64,000 nt of DNA from Pseudomonas tructae (GCF_004214895.1 NZ_CP035952.1:5094501-5158500); one strand, 5' to 3'; numbered from the stretch's first letter, positions 42,895 to 53,335 are shown. Made by a program: numbers and translations. Notes: generated by a model not told the origin, from the sequence alone.

Positions 42895-45459
42895 TCAGGC
42901 GAAGACGATCTCTTCGCCCGCAACCTTCGCCGTGATGGCGCTGCCTGGCAGGAACTTGCCCGACAGGATCAGCTGCGCCAACGGGTTCTCGATCCAGCGC
43001 TGGATCGCGCGTTTGAGCGGCCGTGCGCCATAGACCGGGTCGTAACCGACGGCGATCAGTTTATCCAGCGCCTCGGGGCTCAGCTCAAGGCTCAGCTCAC
43101 GTTCGGCCAGGCGACCGCGCAGGCGACCGAGCTGGATCTGGGTGATGCCAGCGATCTGCTCGCGGCCCAGAGGTTCGAACACCACCACTTCGTCGATGCG
43201 GTTGATGAACTCCGGCCTGAAGTGCACGCCCACGGCATCCATCACCGCCGCACGCTGCGCTTCACGATCGCCCACCAGTTCCTGGATTTGCGAAGAGCCC
43301 AGGTTGGAGGTCATGACGATCACGGTATTGCGAAAATCTACCGTGCGCCCGTGGCTGTCAGTCAAGCGACCGTCTTCCAGCACCTGCAGCAACACGTTGA
43401 ACACATCCGGGTGAGCCTTCTCGACCTCGTCGAGCAGCACCACCGCATAAGGTTTACGCCGCACCGCTTCGGTCAGGTAGCCGCCTTCTTCATAACCTAC
43501 GTAGCCTGGTGGTGCCCCGATCAGGCGAGCCACGGAGTGTTTCTCCATGAACTCGGACATGTCGATACGCACCATCGCCTCTTCAGTATCAAAGAGGAAT
43601 TCGGCCAACGCCTTGCACAGCTCGGTTTTACCGACACCGGTCGGGCCGAGGAACAGGAACGAGCCGCTTGGGCGGTTCGGGTCCGACAGGCCGGCACGCG
43701 AACGGCGCACGGCGTTGGAAACCGCCACCACCGCTTCTTCCTGGCCGATCACCCGATCGTGCAGCAGGCTTTCCATCTTCAGCAGTTTTTCCCGCTCGCC
43801 TTCGAGCATCTTCGACACCGGGATGCCGGTCCACTTGGAAACCACTTCGGCGATTTCTTCCTCAGTCACCTTGTTACGCAGCAACTGGTTCTCGGCCTTG
43901 CCGTGCTGGTCGACCATCTGCAGGCTGCGCTCCAGGTCCGGGATCACCCCATACTGCAGCTCGGCCATGCGGCTGAGGTCGCCTTTGCGGCGGGCCGCTT
44001 CGAGTTCCTGACGCGACTGCTCGATTTTCTGCTGGATCTGCGCCGAGCCCTGTACTTCGGCTTTTTCCGAGGTCCAGACCTCTTCCAGGTCGGCGTACTC
44101 GCGCTCAAGCCGGGCAATCTCTTCGGTGAGCTTCTCCAGGCGCTTGATCGCCGCTTCGTCGTCTTCTTTCTTCAGCGCCTGGGACTCAACCTTCAGTTGA
44201 ATCAGGCGGCGCTCCAGACGATCGAGCACTTCGGGCTTGGAGTCGATCTCCATGCGGATGCGGCTGGCCGCTTCGTCGATCAGGTCGATGGCCTTGTCCG
44301 GCAACTGACGGTCGGTGATGTAGCGATGGCTGAGCTTGGCCGCGGCGATGATCGCGCCGTCGGTGATCGCCACTTTGTGGTGCACCTCGTAACGCTCCTT
44401 GAGGCCACGCAGGATGGCGATGGTGTCTTCTTCGCTCGGCTCTTCTACCAGCACCTTCTGGAAACGCCGCTCAAGTGCTGCGTCCTTTTCAATGTACTGG
44501 CGGTACTCGTTCAGCGTGGTGGCGCCGACGCAGTGCAGCTCGCCTCGGGCAAGGGCCGGCTTGAGCATGTTGCCGGCATCCATCGAGCCTTCGCCTTTAC
44601 CGGCGCCGACCATGGTATGCAGCTCGTCGATGAACAGAATGATCTGCCCTTCCTGCTTGGACAGTTCATTGAGCAGGGACTTGAGGCGCTCTTCGAACTC
44701 GCCGCGGAACTTGGCCCCGGCGATCAGCGCACCCATGTCCAGCGACAGCAGGCGCTTGCCCTTGAGGCCGTCGGGCACTTCACCATTAATGATGCGCTGG
44801 GCCAGGCCTTCGGCGATGGCGGTTTTACCTACGCCAGGCTCACCGATCAGCACCGGGTTGTTCTTGGTCCGGCGTTGCAGCACCTGGATGGTACGGCGAA
44901 TTTCATCGTCACGGCCGATCACCGGGTCAAGCTTGCCGTCTTCGGCGCGCTTGGTCAGGTCGACGGTGTACTTGTCCAGGGCCTGGCGCGACTCTTCGGC
45001 GTTGGGGTCATTGACCGCCTCGCCACCACGCAGGTTGCTGATGGCATTTTCCAGGGCCTTTTTGCTGACGCCCTGGCTGAGCAGCAACTTGCCGACTTTG
45101 CTGTTCTCGTCCATGGCCGCCAGCAGCACCAGCTCGCTGGAAATGAACTGGTCGCCCTTTTGCTGGGCCAGGCGGTCGGCCTGGTTGAGCAGGCGCGCCA
45201 GGTCCTGGGACATGTTCACGTCGCCCGTGGGGTTCTGGATTTTCGGCAGTTGGTCGAGCTCTTTGCTCAACGCCTTGCGCAGGCTGTTGACGTCGAAGCC
45301 GACCTGCATCAGCAGCGGCTTGATCGAACCGCCCTGCTGATCGATCAGGGCCTGCAACAAGTGCGCAGGTTCGATGGCTGGATGGTCCATGCCCACAGCC
45401 AGGGATTGGGAATCAGATAACGCTAATTGCAGCTTGCTGGTCAAACGGTCTATTCGCAT
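42895..45459 (-). CDS. clpB: ATP-dependent disaggregase ClpB
   Basis: An 854-residue AAA+ chaperone that pulls proteins out of aggregates with DnaK. N domain (1-150), NBD1 with Walker A GEPGVGKT and Walker B LFIDELH, a coiled-coil middle domain (about 410-520), and NBD2 with GPTGVGKT and [11 protein letters not shown]. Length equals the family norm. A heat-shock promoter lies upstream in the pgeF-clpB gap. Confidence 0.97.
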   Translation of the reverse strand: MRIDRLTSKLQLALSDSQSLAVGMDHPAIEPAHLLQALIDQQGGSIKPLLMQVGFDVNSLRKALSKELDQLPKIQNPTGDVNMSQDLARLLNQADRLAQQKGDQFISSELVLLAAMDENSKVGKLLLSQGVSKKALENAISNLRGGEAVNDPNAEESRQALDKYTVDLTKRAEDGKLDPVIGRDDEIRRTIQVLQRRTKNNPVLIGEPGVGKTAIAEGLAQRIINGEVPDGLKGKRLLSLDMGALIAGAKFRGEFEERLKSLLNELSKQEGQIILFIDELHTMVGAGKGEGSMDAGNMLKPALARGELHCVGATTLNEYRQYIEKDAALERRFQKVLVEEPSEEDTIAILRGLKERYEVHHKVAITDGAIIAAAKLSHRYITDRQLPDKAIDLIDEAASRIRMEIDSKPEVLDRLERRLIQLKVESQALKKEDDEAAIKRLEKLTEEIARLEREYADLEEVWTSEKAEVQGSAQIQQKIEQSRQELEAARRKGDLSRMAELQYGVIPDLERSLQMVDQHGKAENQLLRNKVTEEEIAEVVSKWTGIPVSKMLEGEREKLLKMESLLHDRVIGQEEAVVAVSNAVRRSRAGLSDPNRPSGSFLFLGPTGVGKTELCKALAEFLFDTEEAMVRIDMSEFMEKHSVARLIGAPPGYVGYEEGGYLTEAVRRKPYAVVLLDEVEKAHPDVFNVLLQVLEDGRLTDSHGRTVDFRNTVIVMTSNLGSSQIQELVGDREAQRAAVMDAVGVHFRPEFINRIDEVVVFEPLGREQIAGITQIQLGRLRGRLAERELSLELSPEALDKLIAVGYDPVYGARPLKRAIQRWIENPLAQLILSGKFLPGSAITAKVAGEEIVFA

Positions 45460-45538
45460 GGGTTACCTTCCTTTAATGGGCAGGTCGGAGCGATGGACAC
45501 ACCTGATGAAGAAAAACCTGCCAGAGATACCACTGTAG

Positions 45539-45564
45539 ATAAGGGTGATTCTGGAAGATTCAAG
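45539..45564 (-). promoter_or_regulatory. RpoH (sigma-32) promoter of clpB
   Basis: On the minus strand CTTGAA, 13-base spacer, CCCTTATCT: close to the sigma-32 consensus CTTGAA-N13-CCCCATnT. It lies between the pgeF stop and the clpB start (about 80 bp before the ATG) and lets clpB respond to heat apart from rluD-pgeF. Confidence 0.8.
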
Positions 45565-45584
45565 CTAGTCGGGCTTGATCCAGG

Positions 45585-46325
45585 TCAGCGAGGTGCCAGC
45601 CAGACCAGGGAAGCGAAGCGGCCACCCTGAGGGGTGCGCCGATAAGAATAGAAGCGCGGGTCGCTGACGGTGCACAAGCCACCACCATAGACCGCTTTGA
45701 CGCCGCGCGCCGCAAGGCGCAGACGGGCCAGTTGGTAAATATCGGCCATCAGCTTGCCGGGTTGGGCACCGGGCACAAAGGCCTGGGCGGTTTGCGGATG
45801 AACGGCGGTGAAGGCGTCGCGAACTTCCAGGCCTACTTCAAAGGCTTGCGGACCGATGGCCGGGCCGAGCCACACCAGCACCTCTTCTGGCGCCAGCGCC
45901 AGGCGGTCCAGGGTGGCTTCCAGAACACCGTTGGCCAACCCGCGCCAGCCCGCATGAGCGGCGGCTACGCGGGTGCCGGCGCGGTCGCAGAACAGCACCG
46001 GCAGGCAATCGGCGGTCATTACCGTGCAGGCAATGCCGGGGGTGGCGCTGAAACTGGCATCGGCCTCGGCGATAACGCTGGGGTCGGCATCCGCCACCAC
46101 CACGCCATGCACCTGTTTGAGCCAGGCCGGCTGGATACCGAATTCGGCGGTCAGGCGTCGGCGGTTCTCGGCCACCGCTGCTGGCGCATCGCCAACATGG
46201 TCACCGAGGTTGAAGCTTTCATAAGGCGGCAGGCTGACCCCGCCGCTGCGCGTGGTGACGCAGGCGCGTACTCCGGCTGGCGCAGGCCAGTCGGGAAACA
46301 GCAGCGCTTGCGTCAGCTCGCTCAT
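45585..46325 (-). CDS. pgeF: peptidoglycan editing factor PgeF (YfiH, laccase-like)
   Basis: A 246-residue Cu-oxidase_4/DUF152 protein. The His/Cys metal site is spread over QVHGVVVADAD, TADCLPVLF and AAAHAGWRGL. It is known for clearing mis-made muropeptides with L-Ser (established for E. coli YfiH). The start overlaps the rluD stop (ATGA). Confidence 0.9.
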   Translation of the reverse strand: MSELTQALLFPDWPAPAGVRACVTTRSGGVSLPPYESFNLGDHVGDAPAAVAENRRRLTAEFGIQPAWLKQVHGVVVADADPSVIAEADASFSATPGIACTVMTADCLPVLFCDRAGTRVAAAHAGWRGLANGVLEATLDRLALAPEEVLVWLGPAIGPQAFEVGLEVRDAFTAVHPQTAQAFVPGAQPGKLMADIYQLARLRLAARGVKAVYGGGLCTVSDPRFYSYRRTPQGGRFASLVWLAPR

Positions 46326-47284
46326 CCGACGAAGGCCTCGCGGTCCTGCTTGAGCAGCGACAGCAGCCAGACGAAATCATCCGGCAGCGCCGACTCCCAG
46401 CCCATGCGCTCGCCGGTCACCGGGTGATCCAGCTCCAGGAAGCGTGCATGCAGGGCCTGGCGCGGGAAGGTCTTGAGCGCGTCGACCATGGTCAGGCTGG
46501 CGGCTGGCGGGATACGGAAACGCCCGCCATAGACCGGGTCGCCGACCAACGGGAAGTTGACGTGGGCCATGTGCACGCGGATCTGGTGGGTACGCCCGGT
46601 TTCCAGCTTGACCCGCACGTGGGTGTGCGAGCGGAAACGCTCCAGTACGCGGTAGTGGCTGACCGCCGGCTTGCCGCCTTCGGTGACCGCCATGCGCTGG
46701 CGCTGACCGCCGTGGCGGCCAATTGGCGCGTTGATCTTGCCGCCAGCGGTGACCACACCGATCACGATGCATTCATAGATGCGGCTGACGCTGCGGCTTT
46801 GCAACTGGGCGACCAGCTGGGTCTGCGCCTGAATGGTCTTGGCCACCACCATCAGACCGGTGGTGTCCTTGTCCAGGCGATGGACGATACCGGCGCGCGG
46901 CACATTGATAATGTCCGGCACATGGTGCAACAGGGCATTGAGCAAGGTGCCATCGGCGTGACCGGCAGCCGGGTGGACCACAAGCCCGGCAGGCTTGTTG
47001 ATCACCAGGATGTGGTCATCTTCATAGACGATGTCCAGCTCGATGGCCTGGGCCACCCACTCGCCCTGGGCTTCCTGCTCGGCGTCGAGCGCCAGCAGAG
47101 CGCCGCCATGGACGATATCGCGCGGACGCAGGACTGCGCCATCGACCGTCAGGCGCCCCTCCTTGATCCAGGTGGACAGGCGCGAGCGCGAGTGCTCAGC
47201 GAACAATTGGGCGGCGATTTGGTCGAGGCGTTGCCCGCCCAATTCGGACGGCACCTCTGCGCGAAGTTGAATGATCTCGGACAT
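46322..47284 (-). CDS. rluD: 23S rRNA pseudouridine(1911/1915/1917) synthase RluD
   Basis: A 320-residue enzyme: an S4 domain (QRLDQIAAQLFAEHSRSRLS) then the RluA-type catalytic domain with Asp in GIVHRLDKDTTGLMVVAKT. It modifies helix 69 of 23S rRNA. Start ATG 47284. Cotranscribed with pgeF, divergent from bamD. Confidence 0.95.
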   Translation of the reverse strand: MSEIIQLRAEVPSELGGQRLDQIAAQLFAEHSRSRLSTWIKEGRLTVDGAVLRPRDIVHGGALLALDAEQEAQGEWVAQAIELDIVYEDDHILVINKPAGLVVHPAAGHADGTLLNALLHHVPDIINVPRAGIVHRLDKDTTGLMVVAKTIQAQTQLVAQLQSRSVSRIYECIVIGVVTAGGKINAPIGRHGGQRQRMAVTEGGKPAVSHYRVLERFRSHTHVRVKLETGRTHQIRVHMAHVNFPLVGDPVYGGRFRIPPAASLTMVDALKTFPRQALHARFLELDHPVTGERMGWESALPDDFVWLLSLLKQDREAFVG

Positions 47285-47434
47285 GCTCGAATCAGCGGGC
47301 GGCACAGCCTTTGGTTTCGACTGCACGCTTGTGGTTAAATACGACGTCTTTTGCCCCGAGGGTTGCATCGGGGTGCTCATCATAACAGGACGGCCACGCC
47401 CAAGACAGCGGCCGTCATAGGGACGCAAGCCGCC

Positions 47435-48457
47435 ATGCAAGTGAAACACCTGCTGCTGATCGCCATCCTCGGACTGACCGCTGCTTGTTCTTCGAAGGAA
47501 GTCGTCGACGAAAACCTGAGCGAAGCCGAGCTGTACCAGCAGGCGCAGGCCGACCTGGACAACCACAGCTACACCAGCGCCACAAGCAAGCTCAAGGCTC
47601 TGGAATCGCGCTATCCGTTCGGCCGCTATGCCGACCAGGCCCAGCTCGAGCTGATCTACGCCAACTACAAGAACGCTGAACCGGAGGCCGCCAAGTCTGC
47701 CGCCGAGCGTTTCATTCGCTTGCACCCACAGCATCCGAACGTCGACTACGCCTACTACCTCAAGGGTCTGACCTCTTTCGACCAGGACCGCGGCCTGCTG
47801 GCGCGTTTCCTGCCGCTGGACATGACCAAGCGTGACCCCGGTGCTGCCCGCGACTCGTACAACGAGTTCGCCCAACTGACCAGCCGCTTCCCCAACAGCC
47901 GCTATTCGCCAGACGCCAAGCAGCGCATGATCTACCTGCGCAACCTGCTGGCTTCCTACGAAATCCATGTGGCCGACTACTACCTGACCCGTCAGGCCTA
48001 TGTCGCTGCCGCCAACCGTGGCCGCTATGTTGTAGAGAACTTCCAGGAAACCCCATCGGTCGGCGACGGCCTGGCGGTGATGACCGAAGCCTACATGCGC
48101 CTGCACCTGGACGAACTGGCTGCCACCAGCCTGGAAACCCTCAAGCTCAACTACCCGGATCACCCAAGCCTGGTCGATGGCCAGTTCGTGCCGCAGCAGA
48201 ACGAAGCCGACAACCGTTCGTGGCTGTCCAAGGCCACCCTGGGCCTGATCGATACCGCCACGCCGCTGCCGCCGGGCGAAACCCGCGCCAACCAGGACGT
48301 GATCAAGCAGTATCAGGATGCCAAAGACGCGATCCCGCAAGAGCTGCAGCCTAAAGATGCCAACGGCGACGTCATCCAGGAAGAGAACCACGAAGCCCAA
48401 GGTAACAACGACGACCGCTCCTGGTTCAGCTACATGACCTTCGGTGTGTTCGACTGA
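47435..48457 (+). CDS. bamD: outer-membrane assembly lipoprotein BamD
   Basis: A 340-residue lipoprotein with lipobox LTAAC (Cys18) and five TPR-like repeats ([35 protein letters not shown] and so on). It is part of the BAM complex that inserts porins and TonB receptors such as those in this window. It is longer than E. coli BamD (245) because of a polar C-terminal tail from about residue 270, usual in Pseudomonas. ATG 47435. Confidence 0.95.
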   Translation: MQVKHLLLIAILGLTAACSSKEVVDENLSEAELYQQAQADLDNHSYTSATSKLKALESRYPFGRYADQAQLELIYANYKNAEPEAAKSAAERFIRLHPQHPNVDYAYYLKGLTSFDQDRGLLARFLPLDMTKRDPGAARDSYNEFAQLTSRFPNSRYSPDAKQRMIYLRNLLASYEIHVADYYLTRQAYVAAANRGRYVVENFQETPSVGDGLAVMTEAYMRLHLDELAATSLETLKLNYPDHPSLVDGQFVPQQNEADNRSWLSKATLGLIDTATPLPPGETRANQDVIKQYQDAKDAIPQELQPKDANGDVIQEENHEAQGNNDDRSWFSYMTFGVFD

Positions 48458-48483
48458 GTCATCGTGTAATCGTGTAATAGATA

Positions 48484-48509
48484 AAGGGAGGCCAAGGCCT
48501 CCCTTTTTT
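48484..48509 (+). terminator. bamD terminator
   Basis: GGGAGGCC-AA-GGCCTCCC followed by six T. Confidence 0.9.
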
Positions 48510-48558
48510 CATGCCCGAGCCCTAGACTGAAGGCTCTTCACTGACAAAGCTGGACACC

Positions 48559-48789
48559 ATGGTTCGCCTACTTTTCTGGATTGCCCTGATTGCCGCCGCG
48601 TTCTGGCTGTGGCGCAAGTTCAAGGCCAGCAATGCTGCTGCGCAGAACAACAGCCTCGAAGACCCGCTGAAGATGGTGCGTTGCGCCCATTGCGGCGTGC
48701 ATTTGCCCAATGACCGGGCCTTGCATCGCGGCTCGCAGTGGTATTGCAGCCAGGCACACCTGGAGCAGGGGCCTGGGGCGCAGCGCTGA
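48559..48789 (+). CDS. PP0621 family protein, small membrane zinc-ribbon
   Basis: 76 residues: one N-terminal transmembrane helix (LLFWIALIAAAFWLW), then MVRCAHCGVHLPND...YCSQAH, a Cys/His zinc-binding ribbon. It always sits beside bamD in this genus (recalled). Function unknown. Confidence 0.8.
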   Translation: MVRLLFWIALIAAAFWLWRKFKASNAAAQNNSLEDPLKMVRCAHCGVHLPNDRALHRGSQWYCSQAHLEQGPGAQR

Positions 48790-48793
48790 CTGC

Positions 48794-48847
48794 ATCGCGG
48801 GGCAAGCCCGCTCCTACCCGATTGTAGGAGCGGGCTTGCCCCGCGAT
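48794..48847. repeat. REPIN, compact
   Basis: ATCGCGGGGCAAGCCCGCTC and the inverted GAGCGGGCTTGCCCCGCGAT separated by about 14 bp (CTACCCGATTGTAG), between PP0621 and thiO. Confidence 0.9.
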
Positions 48848-48853
48848 AGGGCC

Positions 48854-49957
48854 CTAAAGAGCGGCCAATCGCCCAGCCGGTGCATACGGCGCTGGGTCAA
48901 TGATCGGCGCACGCCCCAGCAACAAATCGGCAAACAACTGGCAAGACGCTGGCGCCAGCACCAGGCCATTGCGGTAGTGCCCGCAGTTCAGCCACAGCCC
49001 GGCACAGCCCGGCACCTCACCGATGTACGGAATACCCTCAGGCGAACCCGGCCGCAGCCCCGCCCAATGGGCCACCGGGGTGGCATTGGCCAGTGCCGGC
49101 AGCAACTCGACCGCTGACGCCTTCAGGCTCTCCAGTGCATCCTCGGTCGGGGTCTTATCGTACCCGGCATGCTCCAGGGTGCTGCCCACCAGAATATGCC
49201 CATCACGCCGGGGGATTGCATAACGCCCCTTGGCCAGCACCATGCTCGGCAGGAAGTCTTCGGCGCACTTGTACAGGATCATCTGCCCTTTCACAGGCTC
49301 GACCGGCAGCTCCAGGCCCAATGGCCGCAGCAAATCCCCGCTCCAGGCGCCAGCCGTCAGCACCACGCGATCAGCCGGGATCGGCCCGCTGTCAGTCTCT
49401 ACCCCGGTGATGCGCTCGCCCTCGCGGCTGAAGCCAGTAATCTCGCAGTGCTCGCGAATACTCACGTTGGGCAGCGCCAGCAAAGCGGCCTTGAGGGATT
49501 TTACCAAGCGCGGGTTACGCACATTGGCCACCCCGGCCATGTAGATAGCGCGCTGGAAGCCACCGCCCAGCACCGGCACCGCGTCATAGGCTGCCGAGAT
49601 ATCCACAGCACTCAACGGCCGCCCTTCGCACTTGGCCCACTCCAGGGCCTGGGCTTCGTCGTCCAGGTCCAGCCAGTACAGGCCGGTGGTGTGTACCTCC
49701 GGGTCAACCCCGGCGCTGGCGAACAGGCGCTCGCCCAGCTGTGGATAAAAATCCTGCGACCAGTGCGCCAGGGCCGTCACCGCCGCGCTGTAGCGCCACG
49801 GATAAAGCGGCGAAACAATGCCACCACCGGCCCAGGAAGACTCCTGGCCCAACGCGCCACGGTCACACAGCACCACCTGCTCGACTTCAGCCGCCAGGTT
49901 GAACGCTGTCAGCAGGCCGATCACCCCGCCACCGACAATCACTACTTGCTTGGTCAT
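48854..49957 (-). CDS. thiO: glycine oxidase ThiO
   Basis: A 367-residue FAD-dependent amine oxidase supplying iminoglycine for the thiazole of thiamine. FAD motif VVIVGGGVIGLLTAFNLA at the start; SSWAGGGIVSPLYPWRY and GSTLEHAGYD are ThiO-like; the C terminus has NCGHYRNGLVLAPASC. ATG at 49957; the longer frame overlaps pilE and is rejected. Confidence 0.9.
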   Translation of the reverse strand: MTKQVVIVGGGVIGLLTAFNLAAEVEQVVLCDRGALGQESSWAGGGIVSPLYPWRYSAAVTALAHWSQDFYPQLGERLFASAGVDPEVHTTGLYWLDLDDEAQALEWAKCEGRPLSAVDISAAYDAVPVLGGGFQRAIYMAGVANVRNPRLVKSLKAALLALPNVSIREHCEITGFSREGERITGVETDSGPIPADRVVLTAGAWSGDLLRPLGLELPVEPVKGQMILYKCAEDFLPSMVLAKGRYAIPRRDGHILVGSTLEHAGYDKTPTEDALESLKASAVELLPALANATPVAHWAGLRPGSPEGIPYIGEVPGCAGLWLNCGHYRNGLVLAPASCQLFADLLLGRAPIIDPAPYAPAGRLAAL

Positions 49958-49985
49958 GTATTGATCCAATGTCTGAAGTAAACCC

Positions 49986-50393
49986 TCAGCCACCCCAGCA
50001 GCCACGGCCGCCATCAACGGCACCCGGATTACCACGCACACCGGCCTGGTCGAGTTCGAAATCGGCGCAGCGGTCATTGCTCATCAAACCTCCCGGAGTG
50101 CGTCGGGCAGTGAGCATGAATGACGCCGAATGACGTACGGCATGCAGCCGATAGTGCTTGGTCCCGGCCGCCAAAGGGGTGACCAGGTCCTGGCTGTCGG
50201 CATATTGGCCGGCCCGTGAATAGTGGCGCTCCAGCAGCTGTGCGCTTTCGAACAGCAACCCGGCAATTTCCGTGCGTGCGGCCTTGCGGACCTGTTCGCT
50301 GTAGCTGGGATAGGCAATGCCCGCCAGCATGCCGACCACGGCGACGACAAGCAACAGTTCAATCAGGCTCAGGCCTTTGTGCAGGTTGTACAT
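49986..50393 (-). CDS. pilE: minor pilin PilE
   Basis: A 135-residue prepilin: MYNLHKG leader, cleavage before LSLIELLLVVAVVGMLAGIA with Glu5 present, and two Cys near the C terminus (DRCADFEL, RGCWGG). Last gene of the pilV-W-X-E series. It primes type IV pilus assembly at the tip. Confidence 0.85.
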   Translation of the reverse strand: MYNLHKGLSLIELLLVVAVVGMLAGIAYPSYSEQVRKAARTEIAGLLFESAQLLERHYSRAGQYADSQDLVTPLAAGTKHYRLHAVRHSASFMLTARRTPGGLMSNDRCADFELDQAGVRGNPGAVDGGRGCWGG

Positions 50394-50404
50394 AAGTCGA
50401 CCCC

Positions 50405-50914
50405 CTAATGAAGTTGCCGCCAGAGGATGCGCCTGGGTGGGCGGGCGCCCTCTTCTACAGGCTGTGCATACACGCTTTCCAGCACGCTACGCCCTGCCCC
50501 GCCATGGCTGACTGCGGTGATCCGGTACAGGGTGACCGCCAGGTTGGCCGGTAACTGTGCGGCGAGGGTGCTGTGGCCAAGGTTCTGCACCAGGTAGAAG
50601 CCGCTCGAAGCGCTTTGCCAGCTCAGGCCGGAACTTGCGCCTTCACCGCGATAGACACCCGCCGCCCTCACCCGCCCGGCCTCAGGCGGCGGCAAACAGT
50701 AAGTGCACGGCAGCGCCCGTACCACCTGCGCCTCACCCTGCAGCAAGGTCTGCTCGGCATGCTCGAAGTTATGCAGGGCTGACACCAGGTTGCCTGCCAT
50801 GCGCACCTGCAGGGTGGCACTGACCATGGCCGAGATGCCGAGCACAGCCAACAGCCCCAGCAGCACCAGGCTGATCAGCAGGATCACCCCGCGCTGGCTC
50901 CCGGCCCTAGCCAT
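50405..50914 (-). CDS. pilX: type IV pilus minor pilin PilX
   Basis: A 169-residue protein with the PilX N-terminal form SQRGVILLISLVLLGLLAVLGISAM, in which Glu5 is naturally absent in this subfamily. A Cys pair CTYC lies mid-protein. The start overlaps the pilW stop (ATGGCTAG). Confidence 0.8.
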   Translation of the reverse strand: MARAGSQRGVILLISLVLLGLLAVLGISAMVSATLQVRMAGNLVSALHNFEHAEQTLLQGEAQVVRALPCTYCLPPPEAGRVRAAGVYRGEGASSGLSWQSASSGFYLVQNLGHSTLAAQLPANLAVTLYRITAVSHGGAGRSVLESVYAQPVEEGARPPRRILWRQLH

Positions 50915-51566
50915 TGCGTAACGCCACCGTGAGTTGATACTGCTGCGGCCTGACCCGTGCTTGCGGGTCAAGTAAGGTCAGACTCAGGCGCAGGCCGGCG
51001 ATGCCGTTAGCACCTTGACTCAGGATGTCGACGCGCAGCTCACCGAGGTTGTCGATCAGCGGCGCATAGCTGGCGCCGCTGCCGAGCATCAGGCTAGTGC
51101 CATCAACGCGATAGGTCTGGCGTCGTATCGGTATCGCGTACCGCCCGGCAGGCGGGGCCTGAACCTCGGGATAGACCCGTGCCTGCTGGGTGCAATCGGT
51201 GATCAGCGTCCAGTTCGGCCGCCCGCCTGCACCTGGCAGTTCGGCGCTGATCAGGCTCAGTTGCAGCAAACGCCCATCCGCTGCCCGGGTAATGTCCAGC
51301 GGGTGCGCAAAGGCCTGGGCCGAAGAGGGGTGCACATGACTGATAGCATCGGCCCGTAGGCAACCGAACATGCCGCTCATGCGAATGTCCTGGGCCAGGC
51401 GCTGCAAGGTCAGGCGCGCGTCTTCCTGCAGTTGCGCGGCAATGCCCTGAGCCTGCCAGCTCTGAATAGCCGCCAAAAACAGGCGGCTGGCACCGAGCAG
51501 CAGCACCAAGCCGAGGCTGAGGGCCAGCAACACTTCGACCAGGCCGACGCCGGCTTGCCGGTTCAT
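50907..51566 (-). CDS. pilW: type IV pilus minor pilin PilW
   Basis: A 219-residue prepilin: RQAG then VGLVEVLLALSLGLVLLLGA (Glu5 present). Cys in MFGCLRAD and ITDCTQQ. ATG 51566 overlaps the pilV stop (ATGA). It belongs to the tip complex with PilV and PilX. Confidence 0.85.
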   Translation of the reverse strand: MNRQAGVGLVEVLLALSLGLVLLLGASRLFLAAIQSWQAQGIAAQLQEDARLTLQRLAQDIRMSGMFGCLRADAISHVHPSSAQAFAHPLDITRAADGRLLQLSLISAELPGAGGRPNWTLITDCTQQARVYPEVQAPPAGRYAIPIRRQTYRVDGTSLMLGSGASYAPLIDNLGELRVDILSQGANGIAGLRLSLTLLDPQARVRPQQYQLTVALRNG

Positions 51567-51766
51567 CGGCCTGGCCCTGCGTTGATGCGCGCTTGTTCGA
51601 GCTCGCCATGCTGCATATACGCCGCCTGGGTACTGTGCAAGGCACTGTCGGTGGCCTGCAGCGCCCGCACTTGCGCAGCCGCTGCAGCAAACACACCCAG
51701 CCCCAGCACCAGCATGGCCAGCAGCACCTCGATCAGGCTCATTCCTTGTTGCCGCTCGCCGTCCAT
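51563..51766 (-). CDS. short PilV-like minor pilin
   Basis: Only 67 residues: QQG leader, MSLIEVLLAMLVLGLGVFAA (Glu5 present), and a truncated helix. Usual PilV proteins are more than twice as long and have a globular head, which is missing here. The stop overlaps pilW, so this short form is not a simple frameshift at its end. Confidence 0.65.
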   Translation of the reverse strand: MDGERQQGMSLIEVLLAMLVLGLGVFAAAAAQVRALQATDSALHSTQAAYMQHGELEQARINAGPGR

Positions 51767-51875
51767 GGCGCCCTCCCTCCTGCGACTTTTCCACAGCCCT
51801 TTGCCAATCCGGCCGACTGGACGCTCATGCCCGCTGACCTGACTCTATAGAAGCACTTCCAGGGAGGAATGCACG

Positions 51876-52385
51876 GTGAAGCAACAGGGCGTAACACTGA
51901 TACAAATGATGTTCGCGCTAGCGCTGGTGGGGATGCTCACGCACATCAGCCTGCCGGCCTACAACACTATGAGCAGCGGGCTACAACAGCACGCCGCCGC
52001 CAGGGACCTCGCCCAGGCCTTGCGCACCGCACGCAGCGAGGCCTTGCTGCGCAACCAGGTGGTTCGCCTGCAGGCGCTCGAAGATAACTGGAGTAATGGC
52101 TGGCGCATGGTCGTGGAACAGGATGGCCCACTGCTGCTGTACGAACAGCGGTTTGAGCGGGTGAGCATCGTGGGTAATCAACCGGTGGCCCGGCAGGTGC
52201 GCTTCAGCGGGCTGGGCGTGCCCATGCACGAGGGAGGTGCTTTTCAAGCCGGGACGCTGTTTATCTGCCAGCGCCCCGATCCCTTCAGCCAGTACCGGGT
52301 GGTCCTGGCACCCACAGGCCGGGTCAGCCTGCGCGAGGAGCCCGGCGAACAGCCGCTGTGCGCGGCTGGCGGGTCAGATCAGTGA
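51876..52385 (+). CDS. GspH/FimT-family pseudopilin with Gln at position 5
   Basis: A 169-residue prepilin: KQQG then [20 protein letters not shown]. Position +5 is Gln where nearly all FimT/FimU proteins have Glu. The C-terminal domain ([19 protein letters not shown]) fits GspH/FimT, which bind DNA or prime assembly. GTG start with GGGAGG eight bases before. Divergent from pilV and convergent, by 12 bp overlap, with ispH. Confidence 0.75.
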   Translation: MKQQGVTLIQMMFALALVGMLTHISLPAYNTMSSGLQQHAAARDLAQALRTARSEALLRNQVVRLQALEDNWSNGWRMVVEQDGPLLLYEQRFERVSIVGNQPVARQVRFSGLGVPMHEGGAFQAGTLFICQRPDPFSQYRVVLAPTGRVSLREEPGEQPLCAAGGSDQ

Positions 52386-53321
52386 ACGCACGCGCAATTC
52401 TTTGGGCATCGAGAAGGTGATGTTCTCCTCGCGGCCATCGAGCTCTTCGGCACCCGTGGCACCCCAGGCCCGCAGTTGCTCGATCACGCCACGCACCAGC
52501 ACCTCGGGCGCCGAGGCACCGGCGGTGATACCAATGCGTTCAACGCCATCGAACCAGCTTTTTTGCAAGTCTTCGGCGCCGTCGATCAGGAAGGCCGGTG
52601 TCGACATGCGTTCGGCCAGCTCACGCAGGCGGTTGGAGTTGGAGCTGTTCGGGCTGCCGACCACCAAGACTACGTCGCACTCATCGGCCAGCTGCTTGAC
52701 CGCGTCCTGGCGGTTCTGGGTGGCGTAGCAGATGTCGTCCTTGCGCGGCCCGCCGATGTTGGGGAAGCGTGCGCGCAGAGCATCGATCACCCGGCTGGTA
52801 TCGTCCATCGACAGGGTGGTCTGGGTCACGAATGCCAGCTTGTCCGGGTCGTTGACCTGCAGTCTGGAGACATCGTCCTCGTCTTCGACCAGGTAGATGG
52901 CGCCGCCATTGCTGGCGTCGTATTGGCCCATGGTGCCTTCGACTTCCGGGTGGCCTGCGTGGCCGATCAGGATACATTCGCGGCCGTCACGGCTGTAGCG
53001 TGCCACCTCGATGTGCACCTTGGTGACCAGCGGGCAGGTAGCGTCGAACACCTTCAGGCCACGCCCCGCTGCTTCCTGGCGCACGGCCTGGGAAACACCG
53101 TGGGCGCTGAATATGACGATGACGTCATCCGGCACCTGGTCCAGCTCTTCGACAAAGATTGCCCCGCGCGCGCGCAAGTCCTCGACCACGAACTTGTTGT
53201 GCACCACTTCATGGCGCACATAGATCGGCGGGCCGAAGACTTCCAGGGCGCGGTTGACGATCTCGATCGCCCGGTCCACGCCGGCACAGAAGCCACGGGG
53301 GTTGGCGAGTTTGATTTGCAT
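52374..53321 (-). CDS. ispH: 4-hydroxy-3-methylbut-2-enyl diphosphate reductase
   Basis: A 315-residue [4Fe-4S] enzyme ending the MEP isoprenoid pathway. The three cluster Cys lie in [20 protein letters not shown] and [25 protein letters not shown] holds substrate His and Glu. ATG 53321 with AGGAG six bases upstream. Downstream end of the murJ-ribF-ileS-lspA-fkpB-ispH train. Confidence 0.97.
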   Translation of the reverse strand: MQIKLANPRGFCAGVDRAIEIVNRALEVFGPPIYVRHEVVHNKFVVEDLRARGAIFVEELDQVPDDVIVIFSAHGVSQAVRQEAAGRGLKVFDATCPLVTKVHIEVARYSRDGRECILIGHAGHPEVEGTMGQYDASNGGAIYLVEDEDDVSRLQVNDPDKLAFVTQTTLSMDDTSRVIDALRARFPNIGGPRKDDICYATQNRQDAVKQLADECDVVLVVGSPNSSNSNRLRELAERMSTPAFLIDGAEDLQKSWFDGVERIGITAGASAPEVLVRGVIEQLRAWGATGAEELDGREENITFSMPKELRVRSLI

Positions 53322-53335
53322 GGGTGACTCCTGGC

